A stretch of DNA of 64,000 nt from Streptomyces sp. NBC_01775 (GCF_035917675.1 NZ_CP109104.1:4340001-4404000); one strand, 5' to 3'. Counted from the first letter of the stretch, positions 42,654-51,642 are shown. Program-made: numbers and translations. The notes: a model not told the origin generated them from the sequence alone.

Positions 42654-44066
42654 CTAGTCGCGCCAGTGGCCGACCTGCACGTTCTCCAGAACGCCGAGTG
42701 CGTCGGGCACCAGGATCGCGGTGGAGTAGTAGGTGCTGACCAGGTACGAGATGATCGCCTGCTCGTTGATGCCCATGCAGCGCACCGACAGGCCCGGCTC
42801 GTACTCCTCCGGCAGGCCGGTCTGGCGGAGGCCGATGACACCTTGGTTGTCCTCGCCGGTACGCATGGCGAAGATCGAGCTGGTGCCCTCCTTGCTGACG
42901 GGGATCTTGTTGCAGGGCAGGATCGGGACCCCGCGCCAGGCCGGGACCTGCTGCCCGCCGAGGTCGACGTGGGTCGGGTAGAGGCCGCGGGCGTTGAACT
43001 CCCGCGCGATCGCCGCGATCGCTTTGGGATGGGCGAGAAAGAGCTTGGTGCCCCGGCGGCGGCTGAGCAGCTCGTCGAGGTCGTCCGGGGTGGGCGGGCC
43101 GGAGTGGGGCTGAATGCGCTGCTTGAAGTCGGCGTTGTGAAGCAGACCGAACTCCCGGTTGTTGACCAGCTCGTGCTCCTGGCGCTCACGCACCGCCTCG
43201 ATGGTGAGCCTGAGCTGCTCCTCCGTCTGGTTCATCGGCCCGTTGTAGAGGTCCGCGACCCTCGTGTGGATCCGCAGAACGGTCTGCGCGACGGAGAGTT
43301 CGTACTCGCGCGGGTTGAGTTCGTAGTCGACGAAGGCTCCCGGAAGCTCGACCTCGCCGGTGTGACCGGACGACATCGCGATCTCGGCCTCGCCCTTACG
43401 GTTTTGCGGTTGGCGGGGAAGCGAGCGGTACTGCCGAATGTGGGCCTGGAGGCTCGGCGCCGCGGAGAGCACAGCGGCGAAGTCGTCACGGGAGAGGGTG
43501 AGCAGGGTGCCGGACGTCTCGGCAGTGGCGGTGAACTCCCAGTCGGCGTCGGTGTCCAGGAGCACGTGCTCGCCGAACTGGTCGCCGTCGGCGAGCACGC
43601 CCACGTCGATCTCGTCGCCGTACTTGCCGACGGAGGTCTGCTTGATCCGGCCGTGGGCGATCAGGTGGATCCGCTCGGCAGGGGCACCGCGTTCGACCAG
43701 CACCTCGCCGGTGCGGAAGTCGCGCTGTACGCACCGGTCGGCGATCCGGGCCAGGGCATCGGCGTCGTCGAAGCCGCGCAGCAGGGCCAGTTCGCCGAGC
43801 TCGTGGGGGATCACCCGGACCTCGGCACCGTCCTGGACGAACTCGATGCGACCGTCGCCGACGGTGTAGGTCAGCCGCCGGTTCACCCGGTAGGTGCCGC
43901 CCTTGACCTCCACCCAGGGGAGCACGCGCAGCAACCAGCGGGAGGTGATTCCCTGCATCTGCGGGGCGGACTTGGTCGTGCTGGCGAGGTTCCGGGCGGC
44001 GTCGGTGCTCAGGCTGGACTGCTGAGGCAGCCCCAGCCGCGCTTCCGGGTTGGTCTCAACGGTCAT
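42654..44066 (-). CDS. Family 2B encapsulin shell protein with cyclic-nucleotide-binding-like domain
   Basis: 470 aa from ATG 44066, 9 nt after AAGGAGA; earlier open frame rejected. N-terminal arm (1-90), cNMP-binding-type beta-barrel about 90-205 ([30 protein letters not shown] ... [10 protein letters not shown]), then the HK97-like shell: [36 protein letters not shown] ... to [25 protein letters not shown]. EshA-type proteins of Streptomyces belong here. The phosphate-cassette Arg expected after FGE (x-x-R-x-A) is absent: the stretch reads WEFTATAE. Leads the operon; encloses or binds the MIB synthase. Confidence 0.93.
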   Translation of the reverse strand: MTVETNPEARLGLPQQSSLSTDAARNLASTTKSAPQMQGITSRWLLRVLPWVEVKGGTYRVNRRLTYTVGDGRIEFVQDGAEVRVIPHELGELALLRGFDDADALARIADRCVQRDFRTGEVLVERGAPAERIHLIAHGRIKQTSVGKYGDEIDVGVLADGDQFGEHVLLDTDADWEFTATAETSGTLLTLSRDDFAAVLSAAPSLQAHIRQYRSLPRQPQNRKGEAEIAMSSGHTGEVELPGAFVDYELNPREYELSVAQTVLRIHTRVADLYNGPMNQTEEQLRLTIEAVRERQEHELVNNREFGLLHNADFKQRIQPHSGPPTPDDLDELLSRRRGTKLFLAHPKAIAAIAREFNARGLYPTHVDLGGQQVPAWRGVPILPCNKIPVSKEGTSSIFAMRTGEDNQGVIGLRQTGLPEEYEPGLSVRCMGINEQAIISYLVSTYYSTAILVPDALGVLENVQVGHWRD

Positions 44067-44995
44067 CGAGCGAACTCTCCTTCGAGACGGTGATGATCGG
44101 CGTGCGCGCGCCGACCAACGACGCGCAACCAACAAAAGGGGAGAATGCGGGTGAATCCATAGGAATCCGTGCAGTTCCCTGGCAACAGTACGACCGGCAT
44201 GCCCGGCCCGCCCCATGCGGCCGTTGGAGTTACCTCGATGCGGTGTTCTTGTACCGCCCCGGGTTTATCCGAATAACCGATGCCGTTCGGACCACGACGC
44301 GGCTATGGGCGCGGCGGCTGCCGGGTCGTCGCCGGGCGGGGCTTACCCGGGTCTGTGAGCGGGGGTTTCCACACGTTGCCGGAGTGTCAGGCAAGGCGGC
44401 GTCGAGGCGGTAGAGGCAGTGGTGGGCAAACGCAGTGGTGGGCCGACCGCTGTCCCCGCGCGTCGGCCCACCACATATCCACTCACCCGCTCAATCGCTC
44501 AACCACTCCTCCAATTCGCCACTCAGCCGCTCATCCATCGGCCACGTCGCCGCGCCGGCAGCCCGCCTTGCGGCCGTGATCCGTCTCCCTCAGCAGTCCC
44601 ACCCGTGCTGACCGGGCCGTACACAAGATGAGATGGCGGGTACGGCGAAGAAGTTCACGGGAACCCCGGAGAATTTTCCGGCCGGGCGGGCGCCGGTCAG
44701 CTCCGGCACATCAGCCCCGGCGCGTCGGCCCCCGCGCGTCAGCTCCGGTACGTCGTCCTCCAGCGGGCGCGGTGCCGTCTGTCGCCCTGCCCCGCGCCGT
44801 TGACCCTCTCGCCTCGCCCCCCAAAGCAGTCTGAGCGGCCCCTCGGTGCCAGGGAAGAGCGCCTCTCCGCCCGTACGTACAGGCGGGGAAGCGGGCGGGG
44901 AAGCGGGCGGGGACGGGGCCCGGTCGCCGCGCGTGGGCGTAACGGAGTGATCTCGGCGTTGGCATCCCGAGGACAGTTTCCGTTGTAGTGGCCAT
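44067..44995. other. Gene-free region upstream of the encapsulin operon
   Basis: 929 bp without a credible gene. It holds the encapsulin promoter (44067-44250), a lower-GC pyrimidine-rich part with CACTCACCCGCTCAATCGC repeats (44479-44560), and tandem AAGCGGGCGGGG units at 44888-44920. Long open frames are low-complexity shadows. Confidence 0.4.
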
Positions 44996-46465
44996 ATGGA
45001 ACATGAACCGGAGCCCGGTTTCCGGGGTCGAACACTGCGGCGAGGGAGCCTCGTCGTCCTCGCCGCCGCGCTGCTGCTGTGCACCACCACAGGCGCCCGG
45101 AACCAGGAAGTCCGCCCCCCGATCCCGGACAGCGCGTGCCGGGCACCGGCATCCGCCGCCACGTCGGCCACCACGTCGAAGTCCGCAGGCCAAGCGGACG
45201 CGGGAGGCACCGACTTCGACGGCGACGGCCATCCCGAACTGGCCTTCGTCGTGCCGTTCGCCAACGGGCCCGACGACGTCTACCAAACCGGCCGGATCGC
45301 CCTGGTGCGCGGCTCCGCGCACGGCCCGGATCCCGAACGACGCAAGGTGTTCACGCCCAAGGACTTCCAACTCCCCAAGAACGACGGCATGGCCTTCGAC
45401 CGTGACGCACCGACCGTCGCCGACCTGGACGACGACGGGCACCCCGACCTCGTCGCGGGTGGGATGGCCCACGTGCAGTGGGGCGGCCCCGACGGCCCGG
45501 ACCCCGCGCACGAGCCCGCCCGCATCCGGCTGCCGCACGCGGCCACGTCAGATCCCGCCAAGATCGGCGAGGGCACCGGCAGCTACCGCCAGCCCCCCAT
45601 AGCGGGGGACTTCGACGGCGACGGCCACACCGACCTGGCCACGTACTGGACCGGCATGGAAAAGCGGCGGCTGGTGGTGCTGCACGGCCCGTTCACGCGG
45701 GAGGGAAAGCCCGCGCGGACGGTCGAGCGCGCGGACCCGGACACCCGGGGAGCCAACGCCGTGGTCGATATGAGGCTGTTCGCGGCGGAGATCACCGGCG
45801 ACCGGGCCATCGATCTGATCGCGTACGAGGACGACGAGCCGAGCAGGCCCCTGTTGCTCACCGGCGGCGCCGACACGGCGACGGGGCTGAGCGCGCGGGC
45901 CACCCGGCTGCCGACGGGCGAGAACGTCACCGTCGGCGACTTCGACGGCGACGGCCGCCCCGACCTCGCCCTCGGCGACAGCGGCATCCCGACGGACGAG
46001 GAAGCGGAACCGGCGGACCGCAAGGGCAGGGTGACCATCCGCTACGGAAAGGCGCCCGAAGCGCCGGTCGTCATCGAGGGCGGCCCCCGCAAGGGCGGAT
46101 TCGGCATCGGCCTGCTCGCCGGGGACCTCAACGGCGACGGCTGCGACGACCTCGCCGTCCAGCGGGCGGGCAACCGTGAGAGCACCACCGACCGAGTCGA
46201 GGTGCTGCGCGGCGGCTCCTCCCCCGGCCTCGGCTCCCGGCCCTGGCTCCCGGCGCACCGCTCCCGCCACGTACCGGACTCCGGCCCCGCCGCACCCCAG
46301 CGCTGGACGGGCTGGCCCATAGCGGCGGACGACCTCGACGGCGACGGCCGCGAAGAACTCCTCCTGGACAACCCAAGGCAGAAGAACGAGGACTGGGACT
46401 GGTGGCTCACCGACACGACCGGAAAGGACGTGGCGCACTTCGACGCGAAGCGCTTGGCGCGGTAG
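44996..46465 (+). CDS. Exported FG-GAP/VCBS repeat (integrin-alpha-like) protein
   Basis: 489 aa. Basic N-terminus and a hydrophobic signal at 15-34 (RRGSLVVLAAALLLCTT). Six or more calcium-loop repeats of the DxDxDG type: DFDGDGHPELA, DLDDDGHPDLV, DFDGDGHTDLA, DFDGDGRPDLA, DLNGDGCDDLA, DLDGDGREELL, spaced 60-110 residues as in a seven-bladed propeller. Such proteins bind Ca2+ and act extracellularly, often in adhesion or as sugar-binding scaffolds. No enzyme domain fused. Convergent with the YCII-like gene. Confidence 0.88.
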   Translation: MEHEPEPGFRGRTLRRGSLVVLAAALLLCTTTGARNQEVRPPIPDSACRAPASAATSATTSKSAGQADAGGTDFDGDGHPELAFVVPFANGPDDVYQTGRIALVRGSAHGPDPERRKVFTPKDFQLPKNDGMAFDRDAPTVADLDDDGHPDLVAGGMAHVQWGGPDGPDPAHEPARIRLPHAATSDPAKIGEGTGSYRQPPIAGDFDGDGHTDLATYWTGMEKRRLVVLHGPFTREGKPARTVERADPDTRGANAVVDMRLFAAEITGDRAIDLIAYEDDEPSRPLLLTGGADTATGLSARATRLPTGENVTVGDFDGDGRPDLALGDSGIPTDEEAEPADRKGRVTIRYGKAPEAPVVIEGGPRKGGFGIGLLAGDLNGDGCDDLAVQRAGNRESTTDRVEVLRGGSSPGLGSRPWLPAHRSRHVPDSGPAAPQRWTGWPIAADDLDGDGREELLLDNPRQKNEDWDWWLTDTTGKDVAHFDAKRLAR

Positions 46466-46538
46466 GCAGACCAGGCATGGGGAGCGCTCGGGAGTGCGAC
46501 GGAAGCGACCGACCCGACGGGGCCGACGGAGGCCGACG

Positions 46539-46571
46539 GAGGCGACCGGGCCCCGTCGGCCCGGTCGCCTC
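46539..46571. terminator. Bidirectional hairpin between convergent genes
   Basis: GAGGCGACCGGGCC, loop CCGTC, GGCCCGGTCGCCTC: a perfect 14-bp stem between the stops at 46465 (+) and 46578 (-). Confidence 0.8.
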
Positions 46572-46577
46572 CCTGAC

Positions 46578-47153
46578 TTATGACGGCCGCCCTCCTGGCC
46601 GCCAGTTGTGGACCTCGATGTCCGCGTACGGGCCCGGGGTCAGGACGGCGCGTGCCGTGTCCGGGTCCGGCGCTCGGACCAGCGCCGCCGTACCCAGCCA
46701 GGCGGTGCCGCTGTCGGACAGCAGCGGCCCGTAGGCGATCAGCTCGTCCGGGGCGGGCGGCACGCCGGGGTCGGCGGGGTTGGCGGCGACCTGCCCCGTG
46801 CTGAGGCCGAGCACCAGGTACCGGTTGCGGTCGGTCGGACCCTCCGTCCGGCCGCCGGGGAACTCCCACATCGTGCGCCCCAGCGTGTTGCGCCACCGGA
46901 GCAGCAGTACGTCCCGGTACACACCGGCCTGGTAGTTGGGCTCGTCGAAGGCGAACGCCCGCGCTGCGGCGGAATCCGGCAGGTCGACAAGGTGCACGCT
47001 GCCGGTGGGCGTGTCACCGTCGTCGGCGAGGGTCGGGCCCCGGGCGATCATCTCCGTCGCGTACCGGTCCATGTAGGACCAGTGCTCCTCCAACAGCTCT
47101 TCGCGCAGCGGCAGTGAGCCGGGCCGATCGCGGTGGTAGCAGAAGAACTCCAT
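46578..47153 (-). CDS. YCII-related domain protein
   Basis: 191 aa from ATG 47153 (MEFFCYHRDRPGSLPLREELLEEHWSYMDRY). The first 95 residues match the YCII fold, with the conserved HxD-type motif region EHWSYMDRYATEMIARGPTLADDGDTPTGSVHLVDLPDSAAARAFAFDEPNYQAGVY. The second half repeats the plan more loosely (GPLLSDSGTAWLGTAALVRAPDPDTARAVLTPGPYADIEVHNWRPG), so the protein may be two fused YCII domains. Function unknown. Confidence 0.8.
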   Translation of the reverse strand: MEFFCYHRDRPGSLPLREELLEEHWSYMDRYATEMIARGPTLADDGDTPTGSVHLVDLPDSAAARAFAFDEPNYQAGVYRDVLLLRWRNTLGRTMWEFPGGRTEGPTDRNRYLVLGLSTGQVAANPADPGVPPAPDELIAYGPLLSDSGTAWLGTAALVRAPDPDTARAVLTPGPYADIEVHNWRPGGRPS

Positions 47154-47562
47154 GACCGCAGACCCTTCCCCACCGTGGGGCAGCGTCTCAACCGGCTTTG
47201 GCGACGCTGCCCCACGTCCGACGCTGCCCCACCTTCCCGACGCGGCGGGCGGCCCGGTCCGGGCGCGGCCCAATCCAGGCGCGGCTCAGTCCGGGCGCGG
47301 GCCCGTCTCGCGGGTGACCGTGCGGAGCAGGGGGCGGCCGATCGGGCGAGGCCGGGGAAAAGGTCCTGGAACGCCGTGAACTTTCCTGCCGGACCCGTCA
47401 TCGAAGTCTGTGTACGGCCGGATAGCGGGGACAGCTACCGGCGGGGAGCATCAGCCATGAGCGAGCGCCGGTACGGGGCGTCGTGGCCCGGCGCCCCACA
47501 GACCGCAGCCGAGTACGTCCTGCCCCCCGTACAGGACGTACTCGGCTGCTACCGGCCCTCGG
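47154..47562. other. Intergenic region with strong hairpin
   Basis: 409 bp. Direct repeats around GACGCTGCCCCACSTYCC (47205-47235), a GCCGTGAACTTTCCTGCCGG motif at 47376 like that at 39252, and a terminator at 47505-47549. An ATG at 47458 has a good ribosome-binding site but its frame has no homology. Confidence 0.4.
47505..47549 (-). terminator. Perfect 18-bp hairpin after the DinB gene
   Basis: GCAGCCGAGTACGTCCTG pairs perfectly with CAGGACGTACTCGGCTGC across a 9-nt loop, 13 bp beyond the DinB stop. The strongest hairpin I found in the window. Confidence 0.8.
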
Positions 47563-48123
47563 TCACTGGCCCACCCTTCCGTCGACGCACTCGCGCAACA
47601 GGTCGGCGTGCCCGCAGTGGCGGGCGTACTCCTCGATCCTGTGCACCATCAGCTCGCGAACCGATGTCCCGTCCTTCCCCAGACGCTCACTCAGATCCGG
47701 GTGCCCGGCCAGCGCGGCGTCGGTCGCGGACTGCTCGCGCTCCAGAGCGGAGTACGCGGCGTCGACCACGGCCTGCTCGGCGACGGCTCCGTCGAAGTCC
47801 GCGTCACGCTCGCCGTACAGCTTCGGCAGCGGATCGCCGTCACTGATCCAGTTGCGCCAGTCCCGTTCCACCTCGACGAGGTGCCGAAGCAGGCCGAGCA
47901 GCGACATCGTCGACGGCGGAACCGACCGACGGGCCAGCTGCTCCGCGTCCAGGCCCTCGCACTTCATCCGCAGGGTCATGCGGTAGCCCGCCAGGAAGTC
48001 CTGGAGCGTGGCAAGCTCGCCGTCCGGACTGACACCTTCGCTGTGGCGGGGGTCGTCGTCCGGGTCGGCCCACATGTCGGGGTAGACGCTTGCCCGGCTC
48101 CAACGTGCGGGTTGGTCACTCAT
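47563..48123 (-). CDS. DinB family (DUF664) protein
   Basis: 186 aa from ATG 48123 (MSDQPARWSRASVYPDMW); ATG 48132 is also possible. DinB-type four-helix bundle: ATLQDFLAGYRMTLRMKCEGLDAEQLARRSVPPSTMSLLGLLRHLVEVERDWRNW, with the first metal His in LLRHL and a C-terminal HRIEEYARHCGHADLLRECVDG giving two more. The three-His site suggests a metal-dependent thiol (mycothiol) transferase-like enzyme. No operon partner. Confidence 0.88.
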   Translation of the reverse strand: MSDQPARWSRASVYPDMWADPDDDPRHSEGVSPDGELATLQDFLAGYRMTLRMKCEGLDAEQLARRSVPPSTMSLLGLLRHLVEVERDWRNWISDGDPLPKLYGERDADFDGAVAEQAVVDAAYSALEREQSATDAALAGHPDLSERLGKDGTSVRELMVHRIEEYARHCGHADLLRECVDGRVGQ

Positions 48124-48729
48124 ACGTCGCATGTTCGGCGGCGAGGGCCCGAGATCGCCAGTGAGTTTCGCTCCGGAGGAAGAGGAAAGGGCCCGCTCCC
48201 CGGCCGACGGCAGCCGTGCCCGCCAGTCCCGCCGGCCGCCGCGGCCGGGGTCCGTTCGGCCTGCGCAACTCCACCCGTCAGGGCACCGCCCATGGTCCTC
48301 GCGGGCATGGTCCTTGTCCTGCGGGGTGCTATCGGCCGCTGGTGCTTGCCGGGATCCGGTACAGGCCGGTGGAGTGGAGCCTGCGTTGCGTGAACTGACG
48401 GAACGCAGTGCGGCTGCGTCGCTCGGGTCTGCCCGCCCACAGCCCGTCCGAACGACGAGGACCCCTCGGCGCCTGCCGGGCCCACCTCTGTTGTCGAAGG
48501 CCTGAGCCGCCCCCCACCCCCAGCACAGGAACCACGTACCAGTGATCAATATCGGACATACAACCGACGGCCCGCACTGCATGGACGTGTTCGATCACGG
48601 CCACGGCGGGAGAAGCGGCGCGGAACACCGCCACGCGAGCGCCCATGTTCCGCCGCCGCGTTCCACGGGCGACGGCATCGGAACCCCGGCAGCCGCCGCC
48701 CGATCGACCGTTGACGGCGGTACGAACGC
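48124..48729. other. Gene-free region before the EamA gene
   Basis: 606 bp between the divergent DinB and EamA genes. The possible ORFs are Arg/Pro-rich shadows without start signals. CGGCGGGAGAAGCGGCGCGG near 48605 and the region to 48729 should hold the EamA promoter. I see no RNA or repeat worth naming. Confidence 0.35.
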
Positions 48730-50004
48730 GTGAAATCCCGAATCGATCCCCTGTCCATGGCGGCGATGGCGGTCACCGTGGTCTCGTTCTCGGCCACCGC
48801 CCCGCTCACCGCCTACGCCTCCGCCTCGCCGCTCGCCATGGCCTTCTGGCGCAACTTTCTGGGCTTCGCCACGCTCGGGCCGTTGCTCTTGTTACTGCGC
48901 CGTCGCGAGGTGGTGCGTGTCGCGCGCGGCGAGCGCGGCCTGCTGCGCCGGGAGCAGTGGCGGCCCCTGGTCTTCGGCTTCCTCGCGGCCACGGCGCTCG
49001 CCTGCCACTTCGCGGCCTTCATGACGAGCACCCGGCTGACCTCGGTCGCGATGTCCACGGCGCTCGTCGCCACTCAGCCCGTCTGGCAGGCCCTCATCGC
49101 ACGGACGCAGGGCGCCCGGATGTCCCGCCGGACACGGGCGGGGCTCACGCTCTCCGTGGTGGGAGCAGCCGCGGCGGGCGGTCTCGACATCAGGTCCGGC
49201 GGTACGGCGCTGCTGGGCGACCTGCTCGCCCTCCTCGGGGCCCTCGCTCAGGCCGGGTACACCGCCCTGAGCGAGAAGGCGCGCACGGATGTGAGCACAC
49301 CGCTGTATTCGACGGTCACTTCGCTGATCTGCGGTCTGGAACTCCTCGCCGTCTGCTGGCTGGCCGACATCCCGCTGACGGGCTTCGACAGCTCCACGCA
49401 ACTGTCACTGCTCGGACTGCTCATCCTCCCCCAGCTGCTGGGGCTCGGCTCGATGAACTTCGCCCTCGGCAGGACATCGGCGACGACAATGAGCGTCCTG
49501 CTCCTGCTGGAGACCCCCGTGGCGGCGCTCGCCGCGTGGTGGTTCATGGGCCAGGGCATCGAGCCCGCGACCGTGCCCGGGCTCCTGTTGATCACCGTCG
49601 GCGTCACGGTCGTGGTGACGAGCGGCGGCGTGGAACAAGCCACGGCACAACAGGGCAGAGACGGCAGCACAGGAATACCGCCGTACCCGGCCTACGCCCC
49701 GTACACACCCCAAGCCCCGCCCCCGCGCCCGCACCAACACCCGCGCCCGCCCCAGTCCCAGTCCCAGTCCCAGTCCCAGTCCCAGCCCCCGGAGCAGCAC
49801 CTGACGTTCCCGGATTCCGGCAAACGGGACCCCAGAGTGGACTGGGCGAGGCATGCCGGGACCGAGACCCCTACGGTCACGCTCACTCATCACGGTGCGG
49901 GCGCGTTCGACACGCTGTTCCTGCGCATGCCGCGCGTGGTGAAAGAGGAGCCTGGCGTCGACGGGCCCACCGAGGCACTGGCGGACCGCGGCCGACGAAG
50001 GTAG
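48730..50004 (+). CDS. EamA (DMT) family transporter with long C-terminal tail
   Basis: 424 aa from GTG. Ten membrane helices in two EamA repeats, residues about 8-140 and 150-300, e.g. MAFWRNFLGFATLGPLLLLL, ALACHFAAFMTSTRLTSVAMSTALVATQPVW and TMSVLLLLETPVAALAAWWFMGQ. The last 120 residues are a soluble tail: Pro/Gln-rich (SQSQSQSQSQPPE from a 6-bp CAGTCC repeat) and TVTLTHHGAGAFDTLFLR. Likely exports a small metabolite. Codon 55 is TTA (48892-48894), so bldA dependence is expected. Confidence 0.88.
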   Translation: MKSRIDPLSMAAMAVTVVSFSATAPLTAYASASPLAMAFWRNFLGFATLGPLLLLLRRREVVRVARGERGLLRREQWRPLVFGFLAATALACHFAAFMTSTRLTSVAMSTALVATQPVWQALIARTQGARMSRRTRAGLTLSVVGAAAAGGLDIRSGGTALLGDLLALLGALAQAGYTALSEKARTDVSTPLYSTVTSLICGLELLAVCWLADIPLTGFDSSTQLSLLGLLILPQLLGLGSMNFALGRTSATTMSVLLLLETPVAALAAWWFMGQGIEPATVPGLLLITVGVTVVVTSGGVEQATAQQGRDGSTGIPPYPAYAPYTPQAPPPRPHQHPRPPQSQSQSQSQSQPPEQHLTFPDSGKRDPRVDWARHAGTETPTVTLTHHGAGAFDTLFLRMPRVVKEEPGVDGPTEALADRGRRR

Positions 50005-50191
50005 CCCCCCCCCCAGCGCCCTCACCGCCCCCGGCACCCGCCGCTCAGCTCCGCGCGGGTGTACCGCCGCTCGCGGGAGTAACCTGGACATAGGCCGAGA
50101 GCACTTCTTGACCGGCTTCCAGCCGGCATCTCTCGGAGCGACAGCGCAAAGCGCACCGGGCCGGATGCCGGCTCGGGGACAGGTTGACGCC

Positions 50192-50764
50192 ATGACGGTG
50201 ATCACCGAACGTACTTCGCCGGACACCTCGGGTTCGGGCCTTCCGCCCGTCCGGCTCTCTCTGAAGCCGCAAGGCCCGCAGTCGGGGCTGCTCGACGGGG
50301 CGTGGTGGCCTCGGTCGCGGGATCTGGCGGGGGAGCTGCCCGCGCTGATCAGCACGCTGGATCCGCTGTGGGGCCGCATCACGCGGGTGACGGTGAATCC
50401 GACGCACTGGGCCGGCGTTCCTGCCAAGGTGCCCGTCGCGGGGCGGGTGGTGAAGGCCGGATGGTTCACCGAGCAGGACCCGCACAAGCTCCTGCTGCTC
50501 TCCTACCGCGTCGGGCGCTGGGATCTGCTGGTGATTCCTCCGCAGGTGAGCGAGGACGCCGCCGCGCGGCTCATGACCGCTGCCACCGATCCCCAGACCG
50601 CCCGCACCGCCAGCGAACTCCTCGCCGAGGAGGGCGCCGAAGAGGGGCCGGAGCGCGCGGGGCATGCCGCACCTGCCGCACCTGCCGACGACTCAGCGCC
50701 GGTGAAGCCCACCGAGGCGTGGGAGGACGAGGGGGGCGCCGTGCCCGAGGCGGGCGCGCCATGA
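50192..50764 (+). CDS. DUF5994 family protein
   Basis: 190 aa from ATG 50192. The core SGLPPVRLSLKPQGPQSGLLDGAWWPRSRDLAGELPALISTLDPLWGRITRVTVNPTHWAGVPAKVPVAGRVVKAGWF followed by LLLLSYRVGRWDLLVIPP is the DUF5994 pattern. The C-terminal 55 residues are acidic and Ala/Pro-rich. Cytoplasmic, function unknown; often found near stress or osmotic genes. The stop is preceded by ATG 50761, opening a 36-codon frame. Confidence 0.85.
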   Translation: MTVITERTSPDTSGSGLPPVRLSLKPQGPQSGLLDGAWWPRSRDLAGELPALISTLDPLWGRITRVTVNPTHWAGVPAKVPVAGRVVKAGWFTEQDPHKLLLLSYRVGRWDLLVIPPQVSEDAAARLMTAATDPQTARTASELLAEEGAEEGPERAGHAAPAAPADDSAPVKPTEAWEDEGGAVPEAGAP

Positions 50765-50871
50765 CCGTCCCGTACGAACCCGGCTCCCGGACCCCAGATC
50801 ACAGGTCCAGGTCCCGGACTCCAGATCACAGGTCCGGATTCCAGATTCCAGACCCCGGATCCGCACCATGA
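50761..50871 (+). other. Short frame with RTPDHRS repeats (36 codons)
   Basis: ATG 50761 overlaps the DUF5994 stop and the frame ends in TGA at 50871, inside an ATGA. It reads RTPDHRS twice from a tandem DNA repeat (ACCCCAGATCACAGGTCC). Placement suggests coupling, but composition suggests repeat spacer; I lean to spacer. Confidence 0.25.
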
Positions 50872-50887
50872 GCGGAGGTGAATCCCC

Positions 50888-51259
50888 ATGGAGATCGGTA
50901 TCACCATCGCTGCCGTTGTGGCGATGGTCGCGTTGGGGGTGCTCCTGATCCATCGTCTCAACGAGCAGCAGGAAGACCACATGGTCCCGCACCACCACAC
51001 ACGGCGACTGGCCGCCTTCGGGCGAAACCGTGGCCAGGGCCGGGACCAGGGCCGGGACCAGATGCGAGACCGGCGCCACGGCCCATGGAGCAGCCAGCCG
51101 CAGCCGCACGAGAAGCCGCACCCCATGCCCCGTCCGCAGCCCGGAGCCTTCGAGCACGAGCCACCGGCCGAGGATCCCGAGCACGCCGAGCGCCGTGACC
51201 TGCCCACCGAGGGGACGGGGCGCTTCCGCCACCGTCGCGGGAACGCCCGGCACGAGTAG
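50888..51259 (+). CDS. Small single-TM protein (DUF6479-like)
   Basis: 123 aa from ATG 50888 with GAGGTG 6 nt upstream. One membrane helix at residues 3-22 (IGITIAAVVAMVALGVLLIH), then a basic, His/Gln/Arg-rich cytoplasmic tail (HHHTRRLAAFGRNRGQGRDQGRDQMRDRRHG ... QPQPHEKPHPMPRPQ) ending in an acidic/basic mix. Such one-helix proteins are frequent in Streptomyces after DUF5994 genes. Function unknown. Confidence 0.7.
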   Translation: MEIGITIAAVVAMVALGVLLIHRLNEQQEDHMVPHHHTRRLAAFGRNRGQGRDQGRDQMRDRRHGPWSSQPQPHEKPHPMPRPQPGAFEHEPPAEDPEHAERRDLPTEGTGRFRHRRGNARHE

Positions 51260-51265
51260 GGACGT

Positions 51266-51430
51266 TCACGCCTGCCTGTCCCTCTTCACCCACAGGGCCC
51301 CCGCACAGGCGAGGGTCAAGACCCCCGTGCCCACGCTCATGACGATCTGCTGGACGCCGTCGAACGCGACGCTGGTGAACACGTTGACGACGACGGCGGC
51401 GGAAAGCACGAGCCAGAGCAGAGCCTTCAT
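51266..51430 (-). CDS. Small two-helix membrane protein
   Basis: 54 aa, ATG 51430 preceded by GGAAGGAAGAATC. Two hydrophobic helices (ALLWLVLSAAVVVNVFTSVAF and QQIVMSVGTGVLTLACAGALWV) and a basic C-terminus (KRDRQA). Convergent with the 50888 gene, 6 bp between stops. The pattern matches small Streptomyces membrane proteins of unknown role that accompany two-component/ABC loci. Confidence 0.7.
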   Translation of the reverse strand: MKALLWLVLSAAVVVNVFTSVAFDGVQQIVMSVGTGVLTLACAGALWVKRDRQA

Positions 51431-51588
51431 GATTCTTCCTTCCAGAGGTACGGAACGGGATCGTGCTGGGATCCACAGGAGAACGGCGGGATTTCGCAGT
51501 GGGTTTCGCGGAAACCCGGTGTGTTTCGCTGGGATCAACAATTCCAGCCCCCGGCTGCCGGCACGAGGGAGCGCCCTCCCGGATCAAG

Positions 51589-51606
51589 GGTGTAGCCAGC
51601 TACACC
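51589..51606. promoter_or_regulatory. Palindrome GGTGTAGCCAGCTACACC, copy upstream of the kinase
   Basis: Perfect 8-bp arms around CA, 37 bp before the kinase start at 51643. The same core GGTGTAGCCAGCTRCACC occurs at 56915-56932 upstream of the ABC exporter. Probable binding site of the response regulator at 52803. Confidence 0.7.
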
Positions 51607-51642
51607 ACTTCCTCCCCGGCCGGGTCGCATAGCCTCATCCCC

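Noticed and set aside
41991..44093. 700-aa open frame opposite the encapsulin and MIB synthase
   Set aside because: Antisense shadow with V/D/H-rich text typical of the reverse frame of high-GC genes.
44590..45264. 224-aa minus-strand ORF upstream of the FG-GAP gene
   Set aside because: Overlaps the signal peptide region of a convincing gene and is low-complexity Ser/Pro/Arg.
47458..47850. Plus-strand ORF from ATG 47458 with a good ribosome-binding site
   Set aside because: It reads through the perfect terminator hairpin and then antisense to DinB; no homology. A gene start remnant is possible but unsupported.
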